From positions 8,156,933-8,220,932 of the forward strand of contig OZ020611.1 in the NCBI GenBank assembly GCA_963971575.1: DNA of 64,000 nt. Reading direction: 5' to 3'. Each line of letters starts with the position of its first letter. Within the stretch, counting starts at the first letter, position 1. Position numbers and translations under genes: made by a program. The stretch comes from Liopterus haemorrhoidalis (taxonomy: Eukaryota; Arthropoda; Insecta; Coleoptera; Dytiscidae). Of the stretch, positions 9,850 through 21,952 are shown piece after piece. A model generated the notes under the pieces. That model was not told the DNA's origin and ran no database searches. It saw only the letters and a program-made list of their open reading frames with translations.

Positions 9850-12800
9850 ATTATACAAATTGGACGTTAAATAACTATTCTACTATTATTTTTCACCTAA
9901 AGGACTCATATGCTGACTTGATCAGAGAGTTCATCGCCTGTCGATTCAATTGTTATTAACAGTTTCTAAATAAATTCACGCATCTCTATCGCGAGTTTCG
10001 CGATATTTCACCCTCTTGGTTTATTTAATTTTTTTTGTGCATCAACACCGGTTAGAGAAATCATCCGAGGACCCAGGAACCTGTTTTTTTGGGACACCAA
10101 TACCACGTAATGCAAAGTTGATAATGATATTCTACATATTTTTAACTGAAACCATCGTAAGTCTATTCCAATTTTACATTAATTCAATTTCATTGTTTAT
10201 TTAATATTTTTTCTATAACATATTTCTATTCTGCCAGCTATCGCATCAGCACCGTAACTTGTTGATTTTGGTTTGCACACGCTGGTCTCTTAATCACGTG
10301 TGCTGTTATATTTGCATTTAATTTAATATTCTGTATTTTTGTATTTAATATTAATTTTTGTTATAAATTATAATAATATTTGTCAGTGTTTTATAACATT
10401 ATATTTTTGTGGTACTGTGCATTATTCCTAAGATATAACCATCGTTTGAGCAACGTCTACGCATTGTTAGTCCTTTAGCTAGGTGTCTCGTTTTGAAATT
10501 TTAAACTTAATTTTGTTTTTTTTTTCATGTTTATTTTAATTTATTTAAAAAATATCTTTGTTTAGATTCAATGTTTTCGTTATAGTTAAAATGCAGACGT
10601 TGTAATTTACTATCTCGCCTCGTAACTATCAACACAGTATAGTAGCCCTCTTTGTTACTTCGATTTGTTTAGAAACGTTGCATTTTTTACAGAGTTGAGA
10701 TAAGTTCGACATAGTATTAAGACGTGTTCTTTTAATTCAATATTACGTGCGTATCACGTCAGTTCGGTTGTACTAAACCTCTATATAAACTGTCGCAGTA
10801 ATTATTATATTATTAAATATATAAATATATCTAGTGATTTTATCACATATAAAAGTGTCTGTGTGTGCTCTTCAATTGGAAATGTTCTGTTGGTGTCATC
10901 CTGAAGTTTCCTCAGCATCTGGGTACCCAGAAGACAGCTATCCACGAGAACCAAAGTTAGTAACATTTGTTTATTGAATATTCTCATAAGACACTGTAGT
11001 CAAACGTCCGTAGAGTCCGCGAAATTTTACATTATAGCTCTGTGTGGTGTGCTAAAAAATTCCACATCAGTTGGCGGTTTGCTTAGAGCCCCTACACTAG
11101 GGTTTTTAGAGACATCGTGGGATTTTCTAGGTTTGGTTTCTCCATAGCCATTACTTGTGGGCTTAGGATTTTAACCGTCTACACCCCAGCTAGGGCTACC
11201 ATTTCGTTTATATTTTTAGGGAGATATGTTTTTGGAAGTCCGTATTTTTCCTGTTTGTGGGTCAAAGAGTTGTATATGCATACTAAATTTTAATTTTCGA
11301 GATCCAACTGCTTTAAGAGTTTCCTGGTGATACCTACAAAACCTTAAATATGCTAAGTACCGTGTATCCGGTACCGAGAGCAAATAATTTTCCTTACCTG
11401 TCCAGCTAACCGGGTACCTAAACCGACTAATGTAAAATAAAACTAACCAAGAGGAGTAACTGTGTTGAGAAAAAATCATCTCGTTTAAGAGTAGGGCATT
11501 TTAAATATTATAAATTTAAAAAAATCTGTTAAATATTATAAATAAAAAATATATTAATACATTTTAAATATTATAAATAAAAAAAAAATTCGTGACTATA
11601 TCGATGTGCGGATAATTGAGAATTTTTTACATTTTAAGCCAGTACTTCTGGAGTATAAGCAATTTTCTTACATAAACTGATTTTTATCAATTATTCCACC
11701 TTTAAAGAAAATTTTATTTCATTTGATATCCCAATCAATATTTGTATAATATCTTTTTTTTGTTTTTCGAAAAATAAATACATATATGCTTATAATTTTC
11801 GTGCGAAGTTTCAATATTATTCCTATATATGGGTCTAAAGTTATTCATCAACTATCTAGGTTCAACCATTTGGCAACAATTTCTACCGTACACTTTACAC
11901 GTACCGTACAATTTCTACCGTAAAAGGCTTTCTGTTTTTACCTGACCTATCCTAAAATTTTGAATAACCTTGAAATATATCCCAAAAAGGCATACAGTAA
12001 TAAATATAGCCTTATTACTATTGCTCAGCAAGAGCACTAGGACATGCGGGTGACACGTAAGAGGTAAGGTATATACCAGGGACAGCACTATCACTTCGGC
12101 AGTTTTAGAGTGACCTGGGAACAACCAATCATACGCCTGCCATTTCGCACGAGTTACAAATCTACTCTCTACCTTTTTCGAGCAAAATCTAGCCTTAACA
12201 TTTATAGGATACTATGTTTTGAACTACATGCACGTAAATATTTGATGGCGCATAGCTTAGACAATATTCTAGAAGCTACACCACAGATTGATCGTAATAT
12301 CTCAATTCCAAAAAAATTTCACGCTTAAAAGTTATCATAATATGTTAAAAGGGAATTAATGGTGTATATAAAATTGAATATAAGTTAAGCAATTAATGTT
12401 TTAAAATTAGCAAAATAATAGTATGACATTTTGTGTATTGTTTCAGGTACCTAAGTAGCATATTATCCTGCAACAGTTCGCTTGATTATGAAATATCACA
12501 AAGAATATCCTCTGCATACCAGGCCTTCGGTGCATAAGCACATCTGTATGAATCTGCTGAGAATTATAGATTAAAACGAAGATAGTGATGTGCAAGGCAA
12601 CTGTATTCCATGAACTTCTTACAGCAGTGAATCATGGTATATATAGACTGCATATAAAAACTGCAAAAGGTCCCACCAAAGAAGCTTTAAGGTAAAAGAA
12701 GTTTTAGCTAAAGATGATATCAACCATGTTGCACCAAATTTAGTAGCGGTGGGTTAGCAAAGTCATAAGAATGTCAAATACTAGCCCAAAAGATTACTGT

Positions 12801-12929
12801 ACTCAGAGTTGTACAGAGGCTGCAAAGGTGTAGGAACTGCTAAGCAACGCACAGCTCCTAAGTAAAGCTAAAAAATATCGTTAAGTTATGTCAGCTACTC
12901 AACCCAGACTGGGAAGAGAAACGGACACG
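9850..12929. other. Long stretch without a recognised gene
   Basis: About 3 kb with no protein homology. A TATA-like CTATATAAAC at about 10782 and TGGTGTCATCC near 10891, similar to a tRNA-Leu primer-binding start, hint at a decayed LTR element, but no second LTR is visible. Short direct repeats of TAAATATTATAAAT occur at 11495-11580. Confidence 0.3.
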
Positions 12930-13080
12930 TATTAAGATTGCCACACTCGTACACAATCAACGCAAATACAGAAAATGTTGCCTGATTCTTCCTATAATTG
13001 TCTCTGCGTTATATATGGCAAAGAGTTCGTATCCAGAATTGATCTCTTTAGGCATGAACAACACCGTTCTCGTCGAAATT
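12930..13080 (+). pseudogene. Possible LINE C-terminal zinc-finger remnant
   Basis: The frame from 12975 reads YNCLCVIYGKEFVSRIDLFR then HEQHRSRR. It resembles the terminal C2H2-like finger (C-x-x-C-G-K-x-F-x-S-R-I-G-L-x-x-H) in the 3' end of some LINE polyproteins. The second cysteine spacing is disturbed and the upstream frame is broken. Tentative. Confidence 0.35.
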
Positions 13081-13144
13081 TGTTAAATATATTTCTTTTT
13101 GCAGCGAAGCATTGTCTTCGATTCGTCGTAGTCGTTATATATAG

Positions 13145-13706
13145 TGTGTGGCGCCCGTTGCGCTGGTTTCATAGGAGAGACGCAGGCGTCGCGACGTCAC
13201 ATAGGTCTACGACTAAGATCGTAGGACCCGCCACACGTAGTGACTAATAAACGGTTCTGCTGAGAAAATTGTGATGTGTGCGGATTTAACCGGCAGCAGA
13301 ATTGCAGGTAAATCGTTGAAATAAGGACGCGTTACTTCAGAGCAGAGTTATACTCACAAACATAAAAAAGGACAGGCAGGGTTCAGACGTATTTCACTCC
13401 AAGGGGTTATTCTTTGAGACTTATTACATGCGGTTTGGTTTTCCCTGGGAGTAGAGGTATTCGAAGGGGCCCACACAGTGGTTCTGGAGGAGTAATAACA
13501 CAATTCTGTCCTCTTGAATACCTTACCAGCCGCTGATATCGTAGAACTGCTCTGAGTAACACGAAAAATTATTTTGAATAATTTTTATAACAAACAAAAA
13601 CTAATTGGGGAAAATGTTGCGTAAATTAGTATAAATAATGGAGCACCCGGTAGACGGGTGATGTAAGTTTTACAAATATATGTTTCTCCCCGACACAACC
13701 AAAATA
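13145..13706 (+). mobile_element. LTR-like dispersed repeat, copy 1
   Basis: A 562-bp repeat with a second copy at 38912-39393. It starts TGTGTGGCGCC and ends CCCGACACA plus a short common tail, giving TGTGT...ACACA ends as in retroviral-type LTRs. It holds AATAAA and, near the 3' end, a small hairpin (CACCCG/CGGGTG, 13644-13660). No gag or pol sequence adjoins it, so a solo LTR or a non-autonomous element is likeliest. It has about 47 bp near the left end that copy 2 lacks. Confidence 0.6.
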
Positions 13707-15304
13707 CATTGGGGTGAGAAACTATACACAAAATAATATTCAATTTAAAATTTACGGAATCTAAATTAACAAATGGCAAAACAATGTGCGCACGCACAGA
13801 GACTGAACTGTGCGGCGTGTCAGAAAACAATGAGAAATTATGAATTAAAATGTGTACTCACGCGTTCCGTATGAAAAGACGGAAAAATACTTAGCGTGGA
13901 ATACAGATACAGAAGTTGGCTTCAGTTATCCACAATCGGACCCTACAATTTCCTGGTGGCATCGCCGATGTTGGTTGATTACTAGCCCAACTTCTGGAGT
14001 GGTCTTGGTTTTCCTGGTTCGCGGTCTGGTTATTTGGTAGTTCCAAATAGACGCTACTTGAGAACTTTATAGATAGATATTTTTTGAATTGAGAAAAAAA
14101 TATCAAAAATTAGAACTTCTTGATCCAAAACGGGGTTTTTTTCTCGTAAAAAAACGTAGATCCCGAATGTGGTCAAGCGATAATTCTTGTTTACCAAATA
14201 GCTCGCAGCCTCGTCTTGGTAAACTCGAAGCACAGTATATTAGATATTATGAAAACAACTCAAAAGACGTCTGTTCTCGATGAAAGACAATCGAGTAGTC
14301 GCTGTTTCAGACAGAATTATACAAGATTCTAGCGGTTCATACAATGAAACGCTAGAAGTGTATATGAAAAATAAGAAATGATAAATATTACCAGGAGCGG
14401 TAATTTTGAATTATTTTGCGACTCAAGCGGTCGCAACATAGTGTATAAGGCTTATAGAAGTCGGAGTCGATAGCAATTTTAGTTTTTATTTTAAGTTTGA
14501 CATAATAGAAAATAATATTTTTTTGTAATTTGTCATAAATTAATAAATAAATAAATTACAACATCGAAAAGTTCAGATGCTATGACATGTTATATATTAT
14601 TTTATTTTAATTAAATGGGCAAGGGTAATACATAGCTCTTTATGTAACAAGTAGCGAAATAGGGGTAGAAGTGTTAGACAGTAAACATGCAATTGTCCGT
14701 AGACCGAAATGGACAAATTGTCGTGTACCTAAAACTTATTTCGCACTTTTCATATATATTTTTTTTTTTTTTTTACAACCGTAAAATCTTTTATTTATTT
14801 ATGTATTTTATTTTAATTTTTTTCTTCAATCTAGAACGAATCAGAAGCGTCAAAATCTTCGTCCAAATAAATCCAAAATACTTTACGAAATAAGCTCCAA
14901 AAAATTTGAAAGATGGTTTGACGAGAAAAAAAGGACGCGGTGTGTCTGAAAAAGTGGTGTTAGAACATTTTGCCGAAATATCTGAAATAAATGCATAAAA
15001 GTGACACATTTCAAAACTAAAACAAAACAATTGAATCGTAAATTTTCCATTACGATTGTAGAAAAAGAAAAATATTTCCTGTAATAGTTAAAAACCTAAT
15101 CAACAATCCTCCACAAAAACTTTTTATTTTAAATTTAAAGTTACCTCCATTCTCACTTTCTTTCAGTTTTTCCCGAATGACGAAAATATCACCTGTGGAT
15201 AATACATAGGTACATAGCACTGGTTAGTATCCCCCCTCCAACTTCGTGCCTAGAATAATTTTCAAATAAAAAGTTTAGCACTGGATCTAAGATACAGCCT
15301 GTAT
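13707..15304. other. Non-coding, unrecognised
   Basis: AT-rich with poly-T at about 14760. A 64-codon basic frame (14089-14283) matches no family I know. A GTCGGAGTCGA motif at about 14460 echoes the repeat at 15370-15435. Confidence 0.35.
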
Positions 15305-15436
15305 AATCGAGTATAAAAGGAGAATTCGGTGTTACTCAATGACTACAAAAATTTTGGAGCCAATTGTAAAAATCCGGAGTCGGATTCGGAGTCAGAGTCG
15401 GAGTCAACAGTTTGACCGACTCCACTGCCCTGCTCA
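15305..15436 (-). repeat. GGAGTC-rich repeat, possible hAT end
   Basis: Read on the minus strand it begins CAGGGCAGTGGAGTCGGTC at 15436 and runs into several GACTCCGA-type hexamers. CAGGGC starts are common at hAT termini. The partner end was not found, so this is a suggestion. Confidence 0.35.
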
Positions 15437-15805
15437 AAATCTTGGCTAAAGTTGAATTTTAATAAGAACTTGACGTCACAAGCAATCATAGACATAAGCA
15501 TAAAAAGTGTCAGAGATTGGGTGTGTTGCATAATCATTTTGATTCTAGGTCAATTTATCGAAAATCAATTTATCGAAAGCATATTTATCGAAAGTCAATT
15601 TATCGAATGCTCAATTTATCGAATGGCACGTTTATCGAAAATGCTTATTAATATTATATTATTTCATAAAATCAAATTTTCTTATTTATATAAATTTTAG
15701 GTATAACTAGGCAATAGGTATCTACGCTATGTGTCACACCGCGTCATACCACACATGATTTGTTCAATGTACGGTGATTCTTAACAGGTGGCATTGTTAT
15801 GTTAG

Positions 15806-16060
15806 TGTGAGTTTGTTTTGTCATTAAACTAGAAGATGGGTAGCTCGCTTCGCTCGGCTTCTTCTAACCAAACCCTTACTAACCTAAGATAGTGTTTTGA
15901 CATTAAACTAGAAGATGGATAGCTTGCTTCGCTCGGCTTCTTCTAACCAAACTGTTACGAACCTAACCTAAAATAGTGTTTTGACATTAAACTAGAAGAT
16001 GGATAACTCGCTCCGCTCTGTTTTAGACTTTTACTAACTAAACCTAACCTAATTACCTTG
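15806..16060 (+). repeat. Three tandem copies of a ~80-bp unit
   Basis: The unit includes CATTAAACTAGAAGATGG, then GCTCGCTTCGCTCGGCTTC, and ends with CCTAACCTAA-type sequence. Copies begin at about 15822, 15901 and 15985 (periods 79 and 84). They occupy the centre of the foldback element. Confidence 0.8.
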
Positions 16061-16090
16061 TTTTTAGGTGCATAGTGCTTTATTTTCCCC
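16026..16090 (+). repeat. Dispersed CCTAACCTAA repeat
   Basis: ACTAACTAAACCTAACCTAA followed by GTGCATAGTGCTTTATTTT. Related copies occur at 21437-21475, 23915-23985 and 25090-25145. The CCTAA units recall the insect telomere repeat, but only two occur per copy, so this is an interspersed repeat. Confidence 0.55.
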
Positions 16091-16469
16091 GTTATTTAGC
16101 CCAATTAAAATGCACATCATTGCATACAAGTTATCTTATTATATAACTTTCTCTATTTATATTCAAACACTATGTCACTTTATTTACCTTCCCAATAATA
16201 AATTACAATGTAAACTAAAATTTCTTTCATTATTAATTCCTACCGAAATAATTAAAAAATCAATTTTCGATAAACGTGCCATTCGATAAATTGAGCATTC
16301 GATAAACTAGCTTTCGATAAACTTGATTTCGATAAATTTCCTTTCGATAAATTAGTATTCGATAAATTGATTTTCGATAAATTTGCTTTCGATAAATTGA
16401 TTTTCGATAAACTAGCCGGTTACCATCATTTTTACGCTTCAAATTATATTCCAGTGCGCATGACTTTGT

Positions 16470-17583
16470 TATAAGCAATTCACTTTTGTAAGAACACACT
16501 ATGGTCTATTTCAAAGTAGAAAAATGTGTGTAAGAAGATAGGAGCTGTTTGTCCTTGCTTCGGATTGGTTTAAATCGTCATCCCTATTACACTGTAAAAA
16601 TACTGTTTTTAGTCCAAGTTGACAGATGTTCAGTGTCGTACATTGGAAATATATATTATTTATATTATTTAATTTTTCTCATATATTTTGTTATTATTTA
16701 CATATTTAGACTTTTATTTATATTCTTGGCGTAGATTTTATGGAGAAAATTCTCCATGTAATTTGTTTTTACGCAGTTATATATTTTTTAGGTTATCTGA
16801 CATATAAATATTTTTTGAAACTTGACAATTAAGAGATCAAGAGAGAGGACTAATGTGAGGCCAAAAGACAGCCCAACTGATTGTTCCCAAAGAAGAAGTT
16901 ATTGATATAATATTTAGACCTTCATATATACATATATTTTTAATTTTTATTTACAATAATTATTTAAATAAGAAACTTTAACTCTGAAGATATATTGTTT
17001 GTTTTATTGCTTTATTTAAACTCTTAGCAAATCTCTCTTTTTATATATAGTATATCATTTTTAAAAATTTTCAAATTTCCCATTAAACTGAATTTATATC
17101 GTATAAATAAGTGTATTTAACATCTGCCTTGTTTATTTCAATATCCTATTAACCATTTTCATATTTAAAAAAAATCACTTGCTAACCCAGTTACTACGCC
17201 CATGCCCTAGTTGTAACTTATTTTAAATTTCCCGCTATACTGTATTTGTCCAGTGTAAATCGTACTCGGTCCGCAGCGCTATCTACTTTTTTCTACTTTG
17301 AAATAGACCATAGATCTGGTTATTTTGTTTACTTTTATGGTGTGTTACTAACTTTAAATGTCAATTAAAAATATTCCTTACGCTGTAAAACCGACTTTAG
17401 GTTGATAAGGTTATGGTCATTATAATTAAGATATTATTTTTCACTATGACATATGTCAAATGGATTGACATTTGAAAAAAGTGACATTTTTTTTAATACC
17501 AACATGACATACAGCTTCAAAGGTGCAAACTACTGAAAACAAAATTCCCTCTTAGTTTGTTCTTACAAAAGTGAACTGCTTAT
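16470..17583. mobile_element. Long inverted-repeat element, one arm split
   Basis: The left arm (16470-16524) contains CAATTCACTTTTGTAAGAAC and ATGGTCTATTTCAAAGTAGA. The right arm carries the complement in two pieces, 17288-17313 and 17556-17583, separated by 242 bp. The interior (about 760 bp) is AT-rich with no coding sequence. The arms make it a non-autonomous DNA element; the split shows a later insertion. Confidence 0.75.
17314..17552. mobile_element. 239-bp insertion in an inverted-repeat arm
   Basis: The intact left arm shows where this sequence broke the right arm: TAG lies on both sides (17311-17313 and 17553-17555), a probable 3-bp target duplication. The insert has a GACATATGTC palindrome and repeated TTGACATTTGA/GTGACATT motifs but no clear terminal repeat. 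Confidence 0.6.
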
Positions 17584-18517
17584 AGTTGTTTCGCATATTG
17601 TCGTCTTCTTATACGACGGTACACAATCACCTATGACAGTATAAAACTTTGACTGTAAATTAAGCTAAAATGGTTGCTATGCAACATTAACACAATATTA
17701 GATACTGTATATAGTGTATTTATTCAAATGTACGAATGCTGTGTCAACTGTGCGTTGAAATTATCTTTATTACATTTATATTCTTACAATATTAAACATA
17801 ACCTTAAAAATTATAAATCGCTGTGTAGAACTATTGTACGATATGTGGTTCTCGATTATCTAATAGAGACAAAAATATGGTTTAAGAACCTTAGCATACT
17901 ATTAACATGAAAATATCGATAAAGCCCCTACTTTACCGTAATATTCGTACTTATATTAAATATTTTTAAATGTTATGTAAGTAAATAAGCAGTTACTCGT
18001 GCTGCATGCGCTTCTTATAAAAATTCAACTGTATGCAGACGACGTATGACCCATGAGCGCCACAATACGAATATGTGCTCCAAACTAACCGTACAAGTTT
18101 ATTTCTTCCATTCGGGTTTTTTTAAGCTAAAATTAAAAAGTCTTAAAATCAAAGTCTTAAAAAATTAATGTTTTAAAATCAGCAATAAGCTTGACGAAGT
18201 CGTATATTTCGTTCATAATTATTTTGAAGTGTTTCAATTGCTCTGCACAATAAATAGATTCATACGTAAAATTACAAGATTTGACCTATCAAAAATGCTG
18301 TGAATTTATTAGGTATGCGTCATAATGTTCACATGTCAATATTTAATATAAACATTGCAATTTAGTTTGTGTTTTTCACCATGTACCTCTTAAGACAACA
18401 AACTTCATATCTTGTAAATTTATTATTGATATTCAGTATTAAAAATAGAAAATCTTAAATTGTTTATTATTATTATTAAAAACAACTTAAATTTTCATAA
18501 ATGTAGCAATGCTCTTT

Positions 18518-18520
<3 letters not shown>
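17584..18520. other. AT-rich spacer
   Basis: No recognisable gene or repeat boundary up to the (TA)n tract. Confidence 0.4.

Positions 18521-18572
<52 letters not shown>
18521..18572. repeat. (TA)26 microsatellite
   Basis: An uninterrupted run of 26 TA dinucleotides, likely polymorphic in length and able to extrude a cruciform. Confidence 0.98.
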
Positions 18573-18578
<6 letters not shown>

Positions 18579-18743
18579 GCATAAATGCAGTTTAACATTA
18601 TGAAGTCTAAGCAAATTTAATATTAGATTATGAACTCTAGTTAAAACTGAATTAATATAAACCATTTATACGAAATTATATATTCGTCATAGTAGCGAAG
18701 GTAAAAAAATAATAAAAAAATATATATCTCGTATACATATATA

Positions 18744-19153
18744 CCGGGTGAATTATTTAAGGAGCAACATTCATGTTTCACATATAATGTTAATGAAGTA
18801 AGTTATTTCAAAAGCAAAATAACCATAAAACAAATGCTTATCGTTTCCATAGAAAAAAAAATATTGTTTTTTTTTAATATTTTATGTCCTTAGTAGCTAA
18901 GGACATTATTATTTTTGTTTGTATTTAAATATAAACAAATTAATAAAAAATCATTTATGGTTTCTAATTTACTATTTTTTAGCCATCTAGGAACTTTATC
19001 ATGTCAAATAACTTTTATATCTAATTACCATTGCATATCTGTTGCCATGGATATGAGCTTGCTTTCACAATTTGCTATGTTGAAAATGAAATAACTCACT
19101 TCATTAACATTATATGTGAAACATGTATGTTGCTCCTTAAATAATTCACCCGG
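18744..19153. mobile_element. 410-bp MITE with ~66-bp TIRs and TA duplication
   Basis: CCGGGTGAATTATTTAAGGA at the left is inverted at the right, and the match continues for about 66 bp with two or three mismatches. TA flanks both ends (18742-18743, 19154-19155), so it is a Tc1/mariner-type MITE. The centre has a 10-bp hairpin with a 3-base loop (ATGTCCTTAG, 18884-18906). No transposase is encoded. Confidence 0.9.
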
Positions 19154-19155
19154 TA

Positions 19156-19869
19156 TATATATATTTAACGTGTGGTATCGTAAAATATCTTCGATGGGTA
19201 CATTCGAGTTGTACAGGCTAGAACGAGTGCTGAACAATTTGATTAAAAACTGCACTGTACAGAAAAATATTTTCTCATTCTACGTGAAAATATGTAAACC
19301 AATTCAAGATTTATACAATTACCCAAAATATTTATTAAACTGAAAAAATGTACAAAACAAAAAAGATTTGTTTTCTTATTATAAACAATATTTGTCATAT
19401 ATTTGTTGCTTTTTACTCAATAATAAGGAATATATTTCAAAAGTTTAGGTTTAGGTTTTCTCCCCGTAACTTATTAAATATATATCCAATTGAAAAAAAT
19501 CATTGAAAAGAAATATTTGCTTTTTTATTATAAACAATTTTTATAAGTCAATAATAAGGGAGATATTTTAAGTTTTTTAGTAAGCAGTAGTAACCCCAAT
19601 ACACCCCCTTAGAATGCAAAATATAATCTATTTTCGAAATATAGTTGTCATACTAAATGTCATACTCTGTCATACCAAATTACGTGAAAATATGTCCAGC
19701 CATTTTGTGTGAATCTCAGATAGAGGGACGCCAGACAGCCAGACAGACCGATAGATTTTTTTTTGCGGTATTGCCTTATTATCATCGGAAATCTGTAGAA
19801 AGCAAATATAAGGCCGAAAAAAATAAGTAATAAAAATAACAGATTCCAATTTTGTTATTATAGATTTAA
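19156..19869. other. AT-rich non-coding stretch
   Basis: At about 19690-19760 lies GTCCAGCCATTTTGTGTGAA followed by CAGACAGCCAGACAGACCG, a motif layout I associate with interspersed insect repeats, but no boundaries could be set. Confidence 0.35.
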
Positions 19870-20205
19870 GATTTATTATTTAATTATTAATAAATAAATA
19901 GATAAATAAATAATAGGTTCAAAACGCCTAGATAGGCGTATAATGGACAGAGAAGGTAAGTTCTCCGTTTCTAGACTGCCGGTCATAGATATTAAAGCCA
20001 CGTGGCAGTATGACGTTTCGGCCAGTCCTATTTTCCCTGGATGAACAAGTACTCATTTATAAGTATTAAATACTTGAGGCTGAGTCGACCCCAGAGCTGT
20101 CTGCGCAATATCGGAAAATAAAAATCTGAAGGAGGTGGGAGGTATCGAACCAGCGTCCCTGTGCTCTGTAGGCAACCGTCTTACCACGGAGCCACGGAAA
20201 TTCTT
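19870..20205 (-). mobile_element. tRNA-headed SINE
   Basis: On the minus strand, from about 20200, an A-box-like TGGTAAGACGG is followed by the B box GGTTCGATACC, about 30 bases on. These are the internal RNA polymerase III promoter elements of tRNAs. A unique body of about 200 bp follows and the element ends in a TTTATTTATC-type tail (19870-19915). Head, body and simple tail in that order define a SINE. The acceptor-stem halves do not pair, so it is not a tRNA gene. A partner LINE would have moved it. Confidence 0.8.
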
Positions 20206-21436
20206 ATCTAATTATTAAATCGACTTATTTATTATAATACTGGCGAACATACTTTTAGCTCTAAAAGATCTGTATTTAAACAAACATAGTCGACAAATAT
20301 AGTAGAGAGTCCAACACGGGGCCCCCAGTCAAGAGGGGCTTCCAGCTATCGCCTCATGCGCCTAATGGTAAATACGGCCCTGAGGGCTATCACCGAACTT
20401 CCCAATGATGCAAAAAATGTGGAATCGACAACAGGAAACAAGAACTTAATTGACGACCTAAAATAGTAAGGAAATATATCAATGGGGAACAACTATAATT
20501 CTACCACGATGTCACTTCGTGAAAAATCACGGAAGAAACGATTTTGATTAAATTTGTTCTTGTTCATAATTATTATGTTTCAAATATGTTGTATAAAATT
20601 AATTTATTTTTATTTCGGATCTTTTTTGGTAATAAACTGTCTTTTGCAATAAATTATGCTGCATTTGTCTGGTTTACACATTAGGCAAAATCACCAGAAA
20701 ACCACGCAAGAAAGGTGAAAGAAAGCAAAGTAAAATTGTTATTGGCTTTAAAAACAATACATGTCCATCGCTTTATTAAGCTCCAGGATATTAAAATAGT
20801 TGAATATTTTTTATTTTTATGTTCACCTGGTTATAGTATTTGAAAACTGCAGAGCGCAAAATTTAAAAAAAATGTTCCAAACTAATTAATTTTTTTTATG
20901 TAACTCAAAACTAACCTTTGGACTAGTACTGTTTTTGGGCTCACCGTTTCAATTGTATTTTGAATATTTTTACGATTCAAAATTTTTAATTATATTAAAT
21001 AGTATAATTTTACTTAGTAAAATTCGAATTAAGTAAAATGTTTTTAAATGAACAAAAAAAAAATCGTAAATATTTTATTCTTTATGCTGACTGCAGTTTC
21101 GGCATTACACAAAGGAACCAAAACAACCGTAACTTTAAAAATTACGAAAACCAATTTTGAGGAACAATAATCCAGATCATCAGTATCACATTCCGAGCAA
21201 TGTTATCCAAAGCGTCGAGTATGTGGTTGATTTAAAGCTGCATTCAGAGCTCTTTAAATTAATAGACTCTACACCATACGTTATGCATATGTTTTAGTAC
21301 ACGTTCGACGTAGCGTTTACAGCTCTTAGAAATTAGTGAGTTGCGAATAGTCCGACATCTGTATGTCTTTAAAACAACTACGGTGGCTTCGTAAAATGTT
21401 TATTATCTATTATCGTTTTTATAATTCTGCTGTCCT
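20206..21436. other. Non-coding, unrecognised
   Basis: No gene homology. Mixed AT-rich sequence with no repeat found elsewhere in the window. Confidence 0.35.
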
Positions 21437-21475
21437 AGATTTTTACTAACTAAACCTAACCTAATTACCTAAATT
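21437..21475 (+). repeat. Dispersed CCTAACCTAA repeat, short copy
   Basis: Matches 16026-16057 over the ACTAACTAAACCTAACCTAA segment, then diverges. Confidence 0.55.
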
Positions 21476-21952
21476 GATCATACTTACTGTTTGTCTTTGT
21501 AATTTTGAGCGAGATTTGTTTGGCGCGATGGCATTTTATTAGGTTATGTAAAGGCATACAATATGTATGGTCTCTCCGATAGACTGAGATAGCCAATATG
21601 TATAAGTTTAGAAAACTATCCACAAGCGACAATCTACAACGTAATAAATTTAGAGGTCTGTATGGTTCATCGTTTTACCATATGACAAACTTGTAGTGAC
21701 AATGAGTAGAGCACAAGCTATAGTCTATAGTCTGTTAATTTGAGTTCTAAATTCAGATTAAAGAGTCGATATTACCCAGAATTTCAACTCATCAACGCGC
21801 ATTCTCCAAGTAGTCAATAAGACCAACCACATTCTCTACCTGATCCGTAAATAATTTCCACACCTTACTCATTCATTACTACGCATGTCTACCCTTTGCC
21901 TTTGTTGTATGGTCACCTAACTTACAACGTGACTTCTAGTTGTTTGGATTTC

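Larger units (their letters stand above)
15551..16417. mobile_element. Foldback element with tandem-repeat inverted arms
   Basis: The left arm (15551-15642) has six copies of a 15-16 bp unit with core TTTATCGAA. The right arm (16258-16417) has ten copies of its complement, TTCGATAAA. The inner 44 bp of both arms match exactly as an inverted repeat. They enclose about 615 bp with a separate 80-bp tandem repeat. Inverted arms made of short tandem units are the hallmark of foldback elements. Translated, the arms give IYRK- or FIES-type peptide repeats, a by-product rather than a gene. Confidence 0.85.

Noticed and set aside
10600..10930. LTR with TATA box and primer-binding site
   Set aside because: CTATATAAAC and TGGTGTCATCC are suggestive, but no second LTR, no clear ends and no gag/pol were found.
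15551..15642. Regular short repeats that could suggest a CRISPR array
   Set aside because: Units of 15-16 bp without spacers, inverted in a second array, in a eukaryotic AT-rich context.
16040..16060. CCTAACCTAA as a telomere tract
   Set aside because: Only two units per site, repeated in several dispersed copies, so an interspersed repeat.
16260..16499. Minus-strand frame with IYRK-type peptide repeats
   Set aside because: It is the translation of the TTCGATAAA tandem array in the foldback arm; the opposite arm gives a different peptide from the same repeat, so this is not a gene.
20130..20205. tRNA gene on the minus strand
   Set aside because: A and B boxes are present but the acceptor stem does not pair and a long body and tail follow; better read as a SINE. 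The same holds for 28800-28885.
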